Positions 1 through 12,349 of a stretch of DNA of 64,000 nucleotides are shown here, piece by piece; the stretch's first letter is position 1, and each line of letters opens with the position of its first letter. The stretch comes from Hofstenia miamia (lineage: Eukaryota > Xenacoelomorpha > Acoela). Both the position numbers and the translations under genes were made by a program. Below the pieces are notes generated by a model that was given only the letters and a program-made list of their open reading frames with translations, had not been told where the DNA came from and made no database searches. Location of the stretch: contig SCFE01000106.1 of assembly GCA_004352715.1 (NCBI GenBank), positions 255,358 through 319,357 on the forward strand, read 5' to 3'.

Positions 1-94
1 TTCTGTGTCGTTTTAGTAGCGTTTGATGTTGCAAATAATGACGTTGTTTTGGTATTAAACTAACGTCGTTTTGATGGCTTTGTTCTTACTGGGT
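1..94. repeat. Terminal fragment of an ACCCAG-ended inverted-repeat element
   Basis: The block ends in TTACTGGGT and carries several ACGTCGTTTT/GACGTTGTTTT units. The same end and the same ACGTC-rich interior occur at 9691-9730 and 11795-11839, so this is the right end of one member of that family, cut by the window start. It is non-coding. Confidence 0.5.
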
Positions 95-251
95 AATTGG
101 CAATTTGATTTTGTGATTTTAATGAAAAGACTAGGTTCAAAAAAATATCCAAAATGTTTAAAAATAATCAATAAGAATTGATTAATAAGTTATCAAAATT
201 GATAAGAAGCATATTACAGTAAACGTGTAGAATAGAGAAATGGATGGCACT

Positions 252-279
252 CTATTATATATATATATATATATTATAT

Positions 280-314
<35 letters not shown>
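252..314. repeat. (TA)n microsatellite
   Basis: About 60 bp of nearly pure TA dinucleotides with a few phase slips. The flanks, 95-251 and 315-640, are AT-rich and hold nothing I recognise. Confidence 0.9.
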
Positions 315-639
315 GTAAATATTTTTAAATTCTTTAGTAAGTGTCAACAAATCAAAAAAGTGATTAATATTTTAACAGATTTAGGGAAATAATTTTTAGT
401 GCTTAGCATTTAGCCTATTCTGCAATATTTCATCTACAATACTTCATTATGCAACTAGCCTTAAAGTTTAAACTGAACACTAATCCAAGCAATTGTTTTA
501 AATTCCTTTGACTTTATTAATAAGCAAACTATGTGATATATTCAAAATTAAGCCAATTGAATTGAAGTATTACTAGAACAATAGGAATCAATCAGTAATT
601 TTAGCAGAGTTTAATGTCTCCTATAGCCATTGTACATAC

Positions 640-1935
640 TTTTTGTTCCAAGGGGCTTCTATTTGTTGTCTTCAATCATCTGTTTAAAATTATCCTTGAT
701 AATGATGCTGCTGGGCTTGATGTTCTTGGCCAAGGAATGTGACTTGCTTGCATTCAATGCAACATTTTTTAGTATTGATTCTTAGCCCAGCATTGACTAG
801 TAGTTTTAATACTTCATCTAGTTTAGTGATTCAACCAGAATATCACACTGTAATTTTTCCAATAAGTAATTTTTTCATTACATAGCATTGCAAGGTGGCA
901 GAGGCATTGCATAGTCAAAATTTAGACTGTATACTTTGATAAAGACAGTTTTTAAATGTCTTCTTTATGTATGACAATTTGCCAGTAGGCTTTGCATAAG
1001 TCTAGAGTGGTGAATATTTTGTAGCTGCATCATACAGTATATCATCAATTATTGGAAGGTGGTGAGTTTCTTTACATGTTATTTCATTTTCAATGTCTAA
1101 AGTCAATACAAAGTCTAGTGTTTTTAAATTCATATTTGACTCTAATAGCTGTTTTCACTTATTTTATATTGATTAAATATTTTAGGATTGTTTTTAGTAC
1201 AATTGTTGATAGCATCAAATTCTTTTGAGCTAAGATGATAATGAGTGTCTTTAGAAATAAGAGGTAAATCACTTTCAGGAACATTACTTTTCTGAGAATC
1301 ACATATTAAAAATTCTTCATATTTAGAAACAGTTTTTTTTAAGAGTTATATTGTTTATTGTCAAGTGATTCATTTGGACTGAGATGTATTTATTACTGCT
1401 TATATTGAGAATTGCTGTAGGGCCTATCCCATCACTGATAGTTAAAATATTATTTATTAGGGTAACTTTTCCAAAATTAATTCTGTACTGATTACTAAGA
1501 AACCTTTGATATTTGTTCTTACTCAAATTTTAACAAACTTCCAGTGGAAAGGCTCTATCCTTTATTTTTTTGGTAAGGGAAAATTCACAAATTGTGTTGC
1601 CTTTTGTGGATAAGGAAATGGAAATGTTTTTATATTTTTTCATTGTTAGTGTACAGTTGCTGCAGTTGATTAAACAGTTGCTATCTGTTAAAAATTTGGC
1701 ATATAAATGATATGAACTTTTTTCTGGAATTTCATGTTTTGAATTATAGCAAATTTCTGTTGAGCTACTCCATTAATGTTTATGTAATCACCTTATTAAC
1801 TAATGTTGATTTATCTTTCATTATATCATGGTGTGTCCAACCAATGTTAAATGAACAAGTGTCAGCCATTATTGTTATTGATGCACCAGTGTCAACTGTG
1901 ACCTTAATATTGCAACTATTGATGGTCAGTTAAAA
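640..1935 (-). mobile_element. Degenerate Ty3/gypsy-like protease-RT fragment (antisense)
   Basis: Read on the minus strand, a stretch near 1879-1899 encodes VDTGAS followed by I and T, the active-site signature of a retroviral-type aspartic protease. Further downstream on the same strand (about 970-1140) come pieces matching the RT fingers and palm of Ty3/gypsy elements: an LDFVL..D block in place of the usual RLCIDFR, then LPIIDDIL, then a TLDLCKAYWQI-like block in shifted frames. Around 720-800 a piece resembling the RT thumb/connector follows (LKLLVNAGLRIN, then FLGQ). Frames shift repeatedly and stop codons interrupt every block, so this is a dead copy. Boundaries are approximate and no LTRs were found. 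Confidence 0.65.
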
Positions 1936-2464
1936 TAAAGAATTTGTTTACCCAGTTTTGGGACAGTGCTCTATTCAGGCTAATTCAGAATTTGTAGTCT
2001 AGTTTTGTTCAATTTCTTCTGTGTTATCTGCTGTGTAAAAGACTTTAGTATATAGCAGTATATTCAATTGGCATTTTGATATAATTTAAAGTTAAGGGAG
2101 AAGAGAGGTAGGCATTACCATCTGACAAAAAAGAGGTTCTCAGCCCTGTCTGTGCTAAGAACTAACTGGCAAAAGGCTTTGAATTTTGATGACTTATAGT
2201 GTAAACATTCAAATTTTCAATGAAGAGTATTAGTATAAATAGGAATAACTTACATTTTTGGAGAGGTATTGTAAAGCATTATGATGCACACCTCTAATAA
2301 CAGAGAGCAGCAATGCATTGGTAAACTGACATAAATTTAGAAAACAACATACAGCTGCTCTGCTAAAGCACAATATGAATATGGTGGAAATTTTAGCATG
2401 ACAACACATTATTCTTGTGACTTAAATATAATCATTTTGTATATTGCATTGCAATCTTTACATG
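1936..2464. other. No recognisable feature
   Basis: AT-rich sequence between two retroelement fragments. It may be untranslated or LTR sequence of one of them, but I see no paired repeat to show that. Confidence 0.4.
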
Positions 2465-3953
2465 GTGACAGAGGTAACTATGGAACTTCTAAAACCCAAT
2501 TCCTTTGACATTGACAGCCACAACATCACATCTGTATGGTGAAGATGGCTGAATTCATTTCATCAGTTTCTGCAAGCTGCAGAGATTGACACAAAACTGG
2601 ACAATGTGAAAATTACTATCCTTCTGTGATGCATAGGTAAGCTGTCTAATGAAATTTTTGAGAAATTTCTTGGATACCAATGGAAAACCAAAATAGGTTT
2701 GAAACAGTTTTTCTAAAATTTGACAAATACTTTAACTGTTGATGTTTTGAAAGGTGTGTTTGCTACAATACTCATCAATTTGTAAACATATTGCATACAA
2801 AAGCACATCCCTGCAATTTTCACAACTTGGAGGACAGTCTTTTTAGAGATAGAATAATCTTGAGTTCAAGAGATGAAAGGCTACAGGAAAGACTTCTGAG
2901 AGATGAAACAATTGACTTGGATGAAACAATTCACATATGCAGAGCATCTGAGCAGATCACCTGTTAACTTAGATTTTGTAATGAAGAAACTATCATATCA
3001 AAAAACAATACTTCAGATATTAGACAAAACACCCTATCACCCAAAATTGAATTAGATTCAATGATGCACAGGCAGAAATAGAATAACTATCAAGGCCACA
3101 GAGTGATGGTTATATACTGTAGACAATGTGGCAGAGATCACCTTTTATGACAATTTCCAGCATTTAGAAAACAGTGCTTAAAATGCTTAGGTCCAAACCA
3201 CTTTGCAATTAAATGCCATGCACACTTCACCAAAGCCAGTGTTGAGGAAGTAACCAAAAATTTAGATGACCAATGAAATGAATCTAAATATGAATGAAAC
3301 TCAATTTGACAAAATTATCATTCACAGCAGATGTAAGGACCCTTAAACATTTAGATCTTTCAACTTGCATTACATTTGGAAAGTTGAAATTANGACAGTC
3401 TTTTTAGAGGTAGAATAATCTTGAGTTCAAGAGATGAAAGGCTACAGGAAAGACTTCTGAGAGATGAAACAATTGACTTGGATGAAACAATTCACATATG
3501 CAGAGCATCTGAGCAGATCACCTGTTAACTTAGATTTTGTAATGAAGAAACTATCATATCAAAAAACAATACTTCAGATATTAGACAAAACACCCTATCA
3601 CCCAAAATTGAATTAGATTCAATGATGCACAGGCAGAAATAGAATAACTATCAAGGCCACAGAGTGATGGTTATATACTGTAGACAATGTGGCAGAGATC
3701 ACCTTTTATGACAATTTCCAGCATTTAGAAAACAGTGCTTAAAATGCTTAGGTCCAAACCACTTTGCAATTAAATGCCATGCACACTTCACCAAAGCCAG
3801 TGTTGAGGAAGTAACCAAAAATTTAGATGACCAATGAAATGAATCTAAATATGAATGAAACTCAATTTGACAAAATTATCATTCACAGCAGATGTAAGGA
3901 CCCTTAAACATTTAGATCTTTCAACTTGCATTACATTTGGAAAGTTGAAATTA
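2465..3953 (+). mobile_element. Degenerate Ty3/gypsy-like gag with zinc knuckles
   Basis: Conceptual translation in shifting frames gives a gag-like start at about 2465-2640 (MELLKPNSF, then WLNSFHQFLQAAEID) and a helical capsid-like stretch to about 2950. A nucleocapsid-like zinc-knuckle segment at about 3110-3220 reads YCRQCGRDHL, then CLKCLGPNHFAIKCH, with an in-frame stop between the two knuckles. This gag with paired Cys-rich knuckles is typical of invertebrate Ty3/gypsy elements. Several stops and frameshifts show the copy is inactive. The second half is present twice across the single N at 3393. It may belong with the PR-RT fragment at 5419, which has the same orientation and lies about 1.4 kb downstream. 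Confidence 0.65.
2833..3953. repeat. 560-bp direct duplication joined by one N
   Basis: Bases 2833-3392 and 3394-3953 have exactly the same length and read the same throughout, apart from one A/G difference near the start (AGAGATAG versus AGAGGTAG). The lone N at 3393 sits exactly at the junction. That is how overlapping contig ends look when joined without merging, so an assembly artefact is more likely than a real tandem duplication. Confidence 0.85.
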
Positions 3954-5418
3954 AAATGAAGGTAGATTCATGTGTGGAGAGCAACATATTAGTGTAATCC
4001 TTCATAAATCAGCTGATTCTGAAAAAGGAGAATAAGATTGAAAAAGAAAATAAAAGAAATTATAATCAGATAATAAGAAAAATAGCCTAACTAAGATTTT
4101 TTATTTAAATTGATGTACAAGCAAATGCCTATTGCCAAAATGTTTGACAAAAACCTGAGGACAAATTGCTCCTTGTTAATTTCAAAAGAGTCATGCAGAT
4201 GATCTACATGAATTAAAATTTTTATGGCAGCAGGTACTTGTTTTACCAATAGTATAAATAGTTGCAAAACAATGTAGAAAGTGATGAAGTAAATTCTTTC
4301 AAATTGATTTATTGTTTATATTTTTTCATGGTTTGATTTATTATCTGAATGTCTAGATAAATAATTTGTTTAAAGTAGTGGTCAGGAATCCATGACATGA
4401 ATTATTTAAGGTTCTTTCCCCCTGATCACAAGCTGCATTTAAGTTAGGTATACTACTACAAGTTTTTCTCTCACTACTCACTTAGCTAGCTATTGCTTTA
4501 TTGTGCATATTGTGGCATTGATGAGAAATCAGCATGCATTCCTACTATTCTATCTTTTTGAGAGTTTTTAGCTGAGGCGTGGATTGAACAATGCTACAAA
4601 TAACTAACTCTTCCTGCTATTATACCCTATCCTAATAAAAGTTAAAAGTAAACAGGAGATTGTGTTAGGGAAGAGTGGCCACACTCAGCCAACCTGATAT
4701 TGATAACCTTTTAGAAGAGTCACATAAGACTAGAGCCCTAATTAGATTAAGAGTAAAGAAGCCCTAATGCTTGGCTGCAAGTGGTAAACCTAAGTGCTAA
4801 GTAAAATAACCTATGCTCAGTGTATTCCTCACCTCATGCAATTTCAGTGAAAGCATTAATAACAATTATAACAATGAATGACAAGCGGTAAAATGTATTA
4901 TGATCAGTATTATAAATTATTTAAATGTAGGATAGGAAGCTGCAAACATTTTTATGCCTTAAGTTATATTTATTAAATTGAAATCAAATAAATGAACTTG
5001 CAGCTAGTGCTTTTCTCAGTTTCCTAAATAGTATAACTAGTCAATGCAAAACACACAACAATAGTAGCTCTTAGTTATAATTGGTAATGGATTTAAGTTG
5101 TCAATAATATATTTAGCACCACACTAAACTAAGGTACACATAATTCTTGTGTTTGAGCAGAGGCATCAGCCTAAAGGTGGAATATACGTCACAATGGATT
5201 GATTGATGATTAAAGGATTAGTGTTGACTGGAATCCCTTAGTTATTAACTGGAGTGCTGGTTGAGCAATGTGGATCTTACCTAAATAGTAAACATTAAAT
5301 AGAAAGTTAATACAGTGAATTATTACATTGAAATAAGTGCTGATCAGCAATTGATTAATTCAAAGAAGTGCTCTATTAATGCAAAGTGAGCAAGGTACCA
5401 ATTTTTTAGATTTGTTAC
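3954..5418. other. Inter-fragment region, possible solo LTR
   Basis: No coding frame is recognisable. The stretch starting TGTTAGGG at 4663 and ending TTATAACA near 4874 has short inverted TGTTA/TAACA ends like an LTR. I see no target duplication and no partner LTR, so this is only a suggestion. Confidence 0.25.
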
Positions 5419-6775
5419 ATGCTGGGCAGGCCTGGAAAGAGATGCAAAAACATCATACCTCATACCATGTTTGAAAAAATAAGAACCCTAGCAGGCGCAA
5501 AAATAATAAAGTCTATGGCATCGCTGACTGCTTATGGAGGACAAAATGTTCCTGTCTATGGTGAATTCAGCTATCCATCAAAAATTAAAGTGCTGAATAC
5601 CAAATTTATAGTGGTTTCAAAAAATCTCAAGCCAATATTAGGAGTGGACATGTGCTTAACTGCAGGCATGCTGAAAGTAAATTTTGCAAAGGAAGACTCC
5701 AATGAAATGCATCAAATATTGCACACTCAGAAGTAATCGTTTTGGAGTGCTGAAGATTGGAAACTAAACACAGCTTCCAGACACACAGATCATAAGAAAT
5801 TGAATGATGGAAATTAAAAAAGTATGAAGACGTTTTCAGAGGATTTGGTTGCCTAAATTCAAAGTACCACGTTGAATTGAAAGAAAATGCACAACCAGTC
5901 ATCCACCCATAAAGGAATGTACCTCTATGTATATGCCAAAGCTAAAGGCCAAGTTACATCAATTGATTGAAAACAAAGTAATTTCTGAGTTTACAGAACC
6001 CACTGATTGGGTAAATAGCATGGTTATTGTAGAGAAACACAATAGGGATATCTGCTCAACATTTGATGCTAAGAATTTAAGCAAATATGTTAAACATGAA
6101 CCACACTACCACCAGGGCTGGCACGAATGTGAGCATTCTAGAACAATAAAAAGTATTTTACAGTGATCAAGCTCTCCAACTGTTACGGGCATATACCTCT
6201 TGATTATAAGTCATCATTGCTTTGTACTTTCAATACTCTGTTTGACAGAATGTGATGGAATTTCCTCCCATTTGGAATAGCTTCTGCTTTCTGACAAAGT
6301 GAAAACATGTTTGACAACATTTTGGGGACATTCCTAATGTCATTTTTGTCCATGATTACATCGACATTGCAACTGAAGACATCCACTAGGATTCCATCAC
6401 TTTTGAAACTGCACTTAAAAAGAAAGCTGAAAACAACATCAAATTTAATCATGAAAAGCTTCAATTTCTAGTAAAATCAATAATGTACATGAGATATGTA
6501 ATTGATGAAAGAAAGGTTTCACCCAGATCCAATCAATATTGAAGTAATTAAAAACCTACCCAAGCCTACGGAAAGGGAGAGCTTAAGGCAAATACCTGGA
6601 ATGATCAACTTCTTATTACCATTCATTCCCAACATAACATTCTTAACATACACTCTGAGAGATCCCTTCAATTGAGATTTATGTATTCCTAACATTTCAG
6701 ATGAATTTACTATTGTAAATGATATAATGACTAGCTTCAGTTTGGTCATTATTTTCAGATTGGTTGAAATAGGTT
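5419..6775 (+). mobile_element. Degenerate Ty3/gypsy-like protease-RT fragment
   Basis: An open stretch at 5419-5736 encodes the C-terminal half of a retroviral-type protease, ending in the ILGVD motif that precedes the last helix. It runs on in another frame into the RT N-terminus: a proline-rich block, then LIENKVISEFTEPTDWVNSM and the VIVEKHN strand at about 5930-6050. Further pieces follow: YFTVIKLSNCYGHIPL at about 6155-6200, an LPFGIASA-like block near 6260-6285, and the connector near 6515-6680 (HPDPINIEVIKNLPKPT, then IPGMINFLLPFIPNI). The Asp-Asp catalytic box is not intact and the frames shift at least four times. It is a dead element, possibly the 3' continuation of the gag at 2465-3953. 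Confidence 0.7.
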
Positions 6776-7007
6776 AAAAAATTTTGCATAAAGGATTATA
6801 CAGGATTTTTAATGCTGTCAGAGTCCAATCTTTCATTATATTCATTAGGAAGATGCTTTTAGCATCAAATAATATTGGAATTTTTAAAAAGTTTAATCGT
6901 TTATAACACACAAACTAGGTAAGCCATCCCAAATTTGAAAGCACTTCAGGATGAAAGAATATCTTCTTTTTGTTTATGGCTTAATCCTTGCGTGATCGCA
7001 ATAGCTT

Positions 7008-7012
<5 letters not shown>

Positions 7013-7043
<31 letters not shown>

Positions 7044-7202
7044 NNNNNNNNNNNNNNNNNNNNNNNNNNNNNNNNNNNNNNNNNNNNNNNNNNNNNNNNN
7101 NNNNNNNNNNNNNNNNNNNNNNNNNNNNNNNNNNNNNNNNNNNNNNNNNNNNNNNNNNNNNNNNNNNNNNNNNNNNNNNNNNNNNNNNNNNNNNNNNNNN
7201 NN
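7013..7202. repeat. (TA)n microsatellite running into a 159-N gap
   Basis: TA repeat at 7013-7042, then Ns at 7044-7202. The gap removes the 5' half of the mariner copy that resumes at 7203. Confidence 0.95.
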
Positions 7203-7860
7203 CTTGTTTTATTATTCAAAGGAAAATGAGCATCGCTTCAAGCAAACTCCGATGAAATCTGCCGGTATTACTGTGTGGGCAGCAGTCTCTTACGATGAAG
7301 GCATTGTGTTCGACATTTCGGATTCTACGATGACCAAAGAGCGATATGTTACTATTCTGCAGGACATAGTGTCACCCTTCATCTCAGAAGAACATTATTA
7401 TCAACACGACGGAGCCCCGCCACATTTCAGCTTATTGGCGAGAAATTGGTTGAACGAAAACTTAACTGACAGATGGATTGGTTGGAGAGGTTCTCAAGAA
7501 TGGCCACCGCGTTCTCCGGACTTGACTGTGTTAGATTTTTGGTTGTGGTGTTATGTGAAAGACAATGTTTATCGTCGTGGTTGCAAAACGAATGAGGAGC
7601 TAAAACAAGCTATTGCAACAACTTTGACCAGTGTCCCTCTTGAAATGATACGAAATTCTTTCAGGGAATTTTATCGACGCTGTCGTCTGTGTGTCAGAGA
7701 AAATTGAGCTCATATTGAACATTTGTTATAGTTGCTTTAGTTCAAGTTATATCTCAGAAATATATAACTCTTATTACATGCCTTTGTTTTATATTACCGT
7801 TATTTATCGGAGAGTACTGAGGTAAAATTTCCAGCGACGAGGACTTTTGGAACGCTCGGT
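7203..7860 (+). mobile_element. Mariner-family transposase, 3' half (pseudogene)
   Basis: An open frame from 7204 to 7707 encodes the catalytic C-terminal half of a mariner-like DDE/D transposase. It shows ITVWAAVSYD, a YQHDGAPPHFS block carrying the second catalytic Asp, then WPPRSPDLTVLDFWLW carrying the third acidic residue. The frame stops at 7705 where the family normally reads VRENGAHIE: the Gly codon has become TGA and the sequence continues as AHIEHLL. The 3' inverted repeat lies at about 7832-7860 (GACTTTTGGAACGCTCGGTA) and resembles the TIR of the copy at 42233. The 5' half and left TIR lie in or beyond the gap. Non-functional. Confidence 0.85.
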
Positions 7861-7871
7861 ATATATATATA

Positions 7872-8390
7872 TAGCCTTGTGCATAATAGCTCGGACTAAT
7901 GTTTTTCAAATTAACGTTGTTCTCTTCGTTGCTACTGGTAATTGAAGTGTAAATGCTTAATTTCAGAATATAGTTGCTAGCATTTAGGCTTAAGCTTAAC
8001 ATTTCTGACAATTGTTGAGCACTTAATTCATTATTCACAGCAGAATGCGTGGTAAATTCATGGTAAAATTATTTCCTTCGAAATACGAAAAATTATGGTT
8101 TCAAAATTTTTGGAAAAAATTCCACAAAAAAAATTTGCGAAGATGTTCAATTATCAAAGCAAACAGATTCTTTAATTATTTCACATTATAAAAGAACCGG
8201 TCCTTCTAAAGGCCGTTCCCAAGCACATTTTGCTTGGCCGTGTTTGAGGTCGAAGCAGGTGAAAGTAGATTGGATAGATGGATATTTTTTGCATGCATCC
8301 ACAATTCACCGAATTTTAAACAAACATGGGCTATATATTCGCACAAAATTGGAATTATTTATTTAGTCCGAACTATTATGCACAAGGCTG
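7872..8390 (+). mobile_element. Internally deleted Tc1-like element with both TIRs
   Basis: The ends are inverted repeats of about 28 bp: AGCCTTGTGCATAATAGC on the left and its complement, ending GCACAAGGCTG, on the right. They differ at only a couple of positions and TA dinucleotides flank both sides (7870-7871 and 8391-8392). Inside, about 8139-8238 encodes the N-terminal helix-turn-helix region of a Tc1 transposase (EDVQLSKQTDSLIISHYK, then RTG). Later about 8300-8345 encodes HASTIHRILNKHGLYIRTK, the second DNA-binding domain. The catalytic DDE domain is missing, so the 519-bp copy cannot mobilise itself. Confidence 0.85.
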
Positions 8391-9690
8391 TAATTGTCCA
8401 GTAAGCAGCCGATAATATTTCCTGTCTTTCCAAACTCCTTTCTGGCGAGTAGGATTGAATGAATTTTCTAAATAGAATTTGCAGTGAAAGAACATTTTTG
8501 TTTGATAGATGAAGTTGCCTGCTATGTGTACATCACTGAAGACACATGATAAGTCGATATTTTCTCTAATGCATCACATCTCTACTTCATTGTACATCAA
8601 TTTTTCCAAGCTAGTACATCATATGCTTAATCACGGCTTAATGAAAACAAATTTTTTGAAGAAGTATTATCCTCATTAAGATTTATCTAAGAAATTGAGT
8701 GTGAAATAAATCGGCTTAATTTTCTTAACAATGTATAGTTAATTCATATTATTAAGTTTGGCTAAGTTCTATTTCGCTTGATTCAAATAGTTGTTACATA
8801 TTTATCAGTACACGATGAAAAATCGGTAGGAACATGCTCAGTTTTACTCATTTAAATAATTTAATAATGCCAATATTTAACATATTCACTCAATTTAAAA
8901 TTATTTTAAAATGAGGAAAGAGGTTTGAGAATATCAGTGCTATCTACATAGGTGAACGAAAATTTGATTTTATAATACCATTTTCATGAATTGTTAAAGA
9001 ATAGATTGGTTAACTTTAGGCGTTCATCCTTTTTAAAGACCAGCTTTAATGTGTTTCCATTCAAGTGGATAGAAAATAGTATTTGTTAATGAAAACTGTC
9101 AATGACCAATTGATTATATTCGATATTTATTATCATAAAAATTACAGGAACCCTCTAGATTTGAAAAGTTAAAATCACTCAACATCTAAACTAAATATTA
9201 TATTTTCGGTGAATGTTCCCCAGACTAAAATACATGTGATCGTTGTTTGATTATATGGATTCTAAAGAATTTGAGCGGGCGATCATCACAAGAAGTGGCA
9301 AAACCTACATAGCATTACTTGAGAAGCGTTTTAAAGAAAAAGTTTACATACTTTGTTATAATTAATCAACCTTCATTATTTTTGGAAAGCAGTAATATAA
9401 AAATATCTATTTATATTTTTAATATTATATCCAAGCATGCTTTATTTTCTCTACAAGCCTTATTTTTGCTAATGGGATTACTTAAAATCCAATCCTGAAA
9501 TGTACATACGTGAATTCACATTTGTGTTGTTTTTTGTGCATATGGACTATGGTAAGCTTAAACTGTTAGGTACTAAAAAATTGGACTCATGCTAGAAGCC
9601 ATGCTATTGAGGAAGACAAGGACTAAAATCTTGTATATTTATTAGGAGTGCAATGTCATAGTGTTCTATTTCAAATACGGTTATGATTAA
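8391..9690. other. AT-rich spacer, one short open frame
   Basis: No gene or repeat family recognised. A 36-codon frame at about 9255-9365 (starting MDSKEFERAIITRSGKTY) is open from its ATG. It has a retroelement-like look, but nothing around it supports function. Confidence 0.35.
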
Positions 9691-11839
9691 ACCCAGCAAA
9701 CACAGATCTTTCATAACGACGTCGGTTTTGTGGTGGATTGGCGTTTAATAGGCTTTTGAATTGTTTGAATGGCGCTTATGCTCAGAGGCGCACCCAGAGG
9801 GGGGGAACTGGGGGAACGTTCCCCCCCTCAACAGAGCACAGATGCTTCCATTCCTCATGAAATGTATACTGATATGATAACATAGTACATATATATTAAG
9901 CATTGCTTCAAATCTATCTGCAGGGGTAAGCAATAATTAATTGACATTGCAATTATTACAATAATTGGAAATCGATTAATCTATTGAATACTTTAGAAGA
10001 AGAAAAATTACCAATAATTTGCAATTATTTAGGTTCACTAAGAACGTTCTCACAAGCATTAATGGATGAAATCTTGGTGAAACATAATAAAGTCCCAATT
10101 CGAAAATCATTATGGTCCTGCCTATTAAATTAATACAGTATTGGCTATTGCATGTGTACAGCACAGTTTGATGACCGAAATATACATTATGCTTCCACTA
10201 CCAAATTCACTTTTTTATATATTGAAGGCATAACATTAACCTTATTTCGCACCATTGCTATCTTTCTGTCACACACACTTCATATTGTGATGTCAAACCT
10301 AGAGATATTAAACAATGATCACAGCTTTTACATAAGGTATCTATGCAGAACCAAATTTGCTTTTAGTGATTACGATTTCTGGCAACATTTAACTTAGATT
10401 TTTCTTAGTGCTAACAGAAGTATGAAGCACTCGTAATTTTGTTCGTTATCTCACAACGATGTTTTTTCTTTTAAAAAAGTTTTTGTGTTATGATTTCTTA
10501 TCCATTATTTTCATTCCAATTATTGCCAAAAGCGAAACTAGCAATGAGAAATATAGCAATTTTGAATGAAATTTTCTATTAAATTATATTTTGCAAAATG
10601 TGAAAATGATTTGGACACGGTTTCTGTATATTTTACCTGTAGTGAAATATGGTGAATTACATAGCAATGCTAAAAAAACAATAGAGAAATAATGTATTAA
10701 ATTCAAATTATGGCAAGTTACAAAATGTAACTAAAGGTATTTTATGGACGCACAGTATTACTACGGAATAATCCTCAGTCCTGTTCTTTCTTCTGCTAAC
10801 AGGAGTTGAAGTCGGAGCCGCGGTGGGCTGGGCTCGACTGAGCTATTGGAAAAAAGAGGCTGAAATTGAAAAAAATAAACTATTGCACAACAGTTCTAGA
10901 GAATATTATACAATTTCTTAATCAACGTTTTGAAATTGTAAATCAGTATTATATTTTTGAAAAATTCATTCTAGAATTTTCAACTTCAGTGAGCACATTT
11001 TCTTAAAAGTTGAGTTGGGCACGATTCAAGCTTCAAGAATTAGACCTAAGTTTTTGGTTGGAATAACTAAGAAATAAGAAAGCAAGAATTTTTTAAACAT
11101 CATCCTACCACAAAAAATGGAAATTTTTCCTATTGAGATTAGGATCAGTTAACAGGACATCAGTCTGTGTTCGAAATCATCCTCACCTACTGAACCACGG
11201 AGCAGATATGTGTGTTAGCCAATCTTAGTAATGGTTGAATAGCTGTAGGGAAAAATAATTCAGTTTTAGTAATTTTTAACAAACGTTCATAGCATGCTGG
11301 TTACGTTTGCTATGTTAAAATTTAATTATAAAAATGACATTTAAGTAAATATATATGAAATAGTAAACCTTAAATTGAATAGTTGAATTTCGTTAATATC
11401 AACCTTTCTGTTTTGGGTAGGATTTCAAAAAATGTATACTATTTAATTTCCCTGACAAAGCTTTTTCCTTTGTTGTAGTCAAAATCTTCAGAATAATGAA
11501 TTTATAAACTACTTTGCATGTAAGAATATCTATGAAAATATGCCAATATATATATATATATATAATCTAAAGAATAGTTCCTCCTCTCAGAAAAAAAGCT
11601 GGGTGCGCCCCTGCTTATGCTGCAGATTAGTGGCGGTATATAATGCTGTCTAGCATTAAATATTTAAAATAAGGAATAATTTTAGTATTATGACAATTTG
11701 CAGATAAATTTCTTAAAAACTACATTTTTATTGATAATTTACCGTTTTATTGTGAAAAGACATTGTTTTGTAATGTCGTTTTAGTACCATTATTATGTCA
11801 TTTGACGACGTCGTTACGACAGTTCTGTGTTTACTGGGT
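9691..11839. mobile_element. Inverted-repeat element (ACCCAG...CTGGGT) split by a hAT insertion
   Basis: The left end at 9691 (ACCCAGCAAACACAG, then TAACGACGTCG) and right end at 11839 are inverted repeats over about 34 bp; the right end reads CGACGTCGTTACGACAG, then TGTTTACTGGGT. Without the nested hAT the element would be about 310 bp and non-coding, with ACGTC-rich subterminal sequence. It is a MITE-like family with further ends at 1-94 and 25391. The target-site duplication is unclear, so the superfamily is not assigned. Confidence 0.7.
9783..11613. mobile_element. Non-autonomous hAT-type element, 1831 bp, with 8-bp target duplication
   Basis: The terminal inverted repeats are CAGAGGCGCACCCAG (left) and the complement of CAGGGGCGCACCCAG (right), 14 of 15 matching. 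The octamer CTTATGCT is repeated exactly at 9775-9782 and 11614-11621. An 8-bp target duplication with CAG-type ends is the signature of hAT insertion. The interior has no long open frame on either strand, so it depends on a transposase elsewhere. It lies inside the older ACCCAG element. Confidence 0.9.
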
Positions 11840-12349
11840 AGGCCCTTAAAATATTTAGCGAGAAGATATATGCTCAGTTATCCTTTTGACATAGCTTTTG
11901 TTCTGAAGCCACTAATTACCCTACATAAAATTCAAGTTTCTTTAATACTGTATTATTCTAGTGGCACTTTAGAGGCAAACCATTTTCATACTACAATCGA
12001 AATCGAATACAAATCGAAATGGCAAGTGATTAAACTACTTAAACTTCTAAAATGTACGAATTATTATCATGCGACAGTAATTGCATTTACTAATCATTTC
12101 TAATCATTACTAATATTTGTTACACATTGTAGTTTGTAGTTTGTAATTCATTCGCAACAAAAATTATTAAGCTAATTTTCTTCACAAAATATCAACAATT
12201 TAATATGGAGTTTTGGAGAACATGTTTGCCATGGGATCCAGTTTTATGAGTGTGGTAAAGCTTAAAGCGATTCATGCGATATATTTGCAAGAAATCGTAA
12301 TGGCTTAAAATAAATGTCTGCATGATTAATGTTTTACATTATAATTGCT
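11840..12349. other. No recognisable feature (TRIM-NHL upstream region)
   Basis: AT-rich sequence between the transposon and the first putative exon of the TRIM-NHL gene. A promoter is expected here, but no convincing core element can be picked by eye. Confidence 0.4.
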
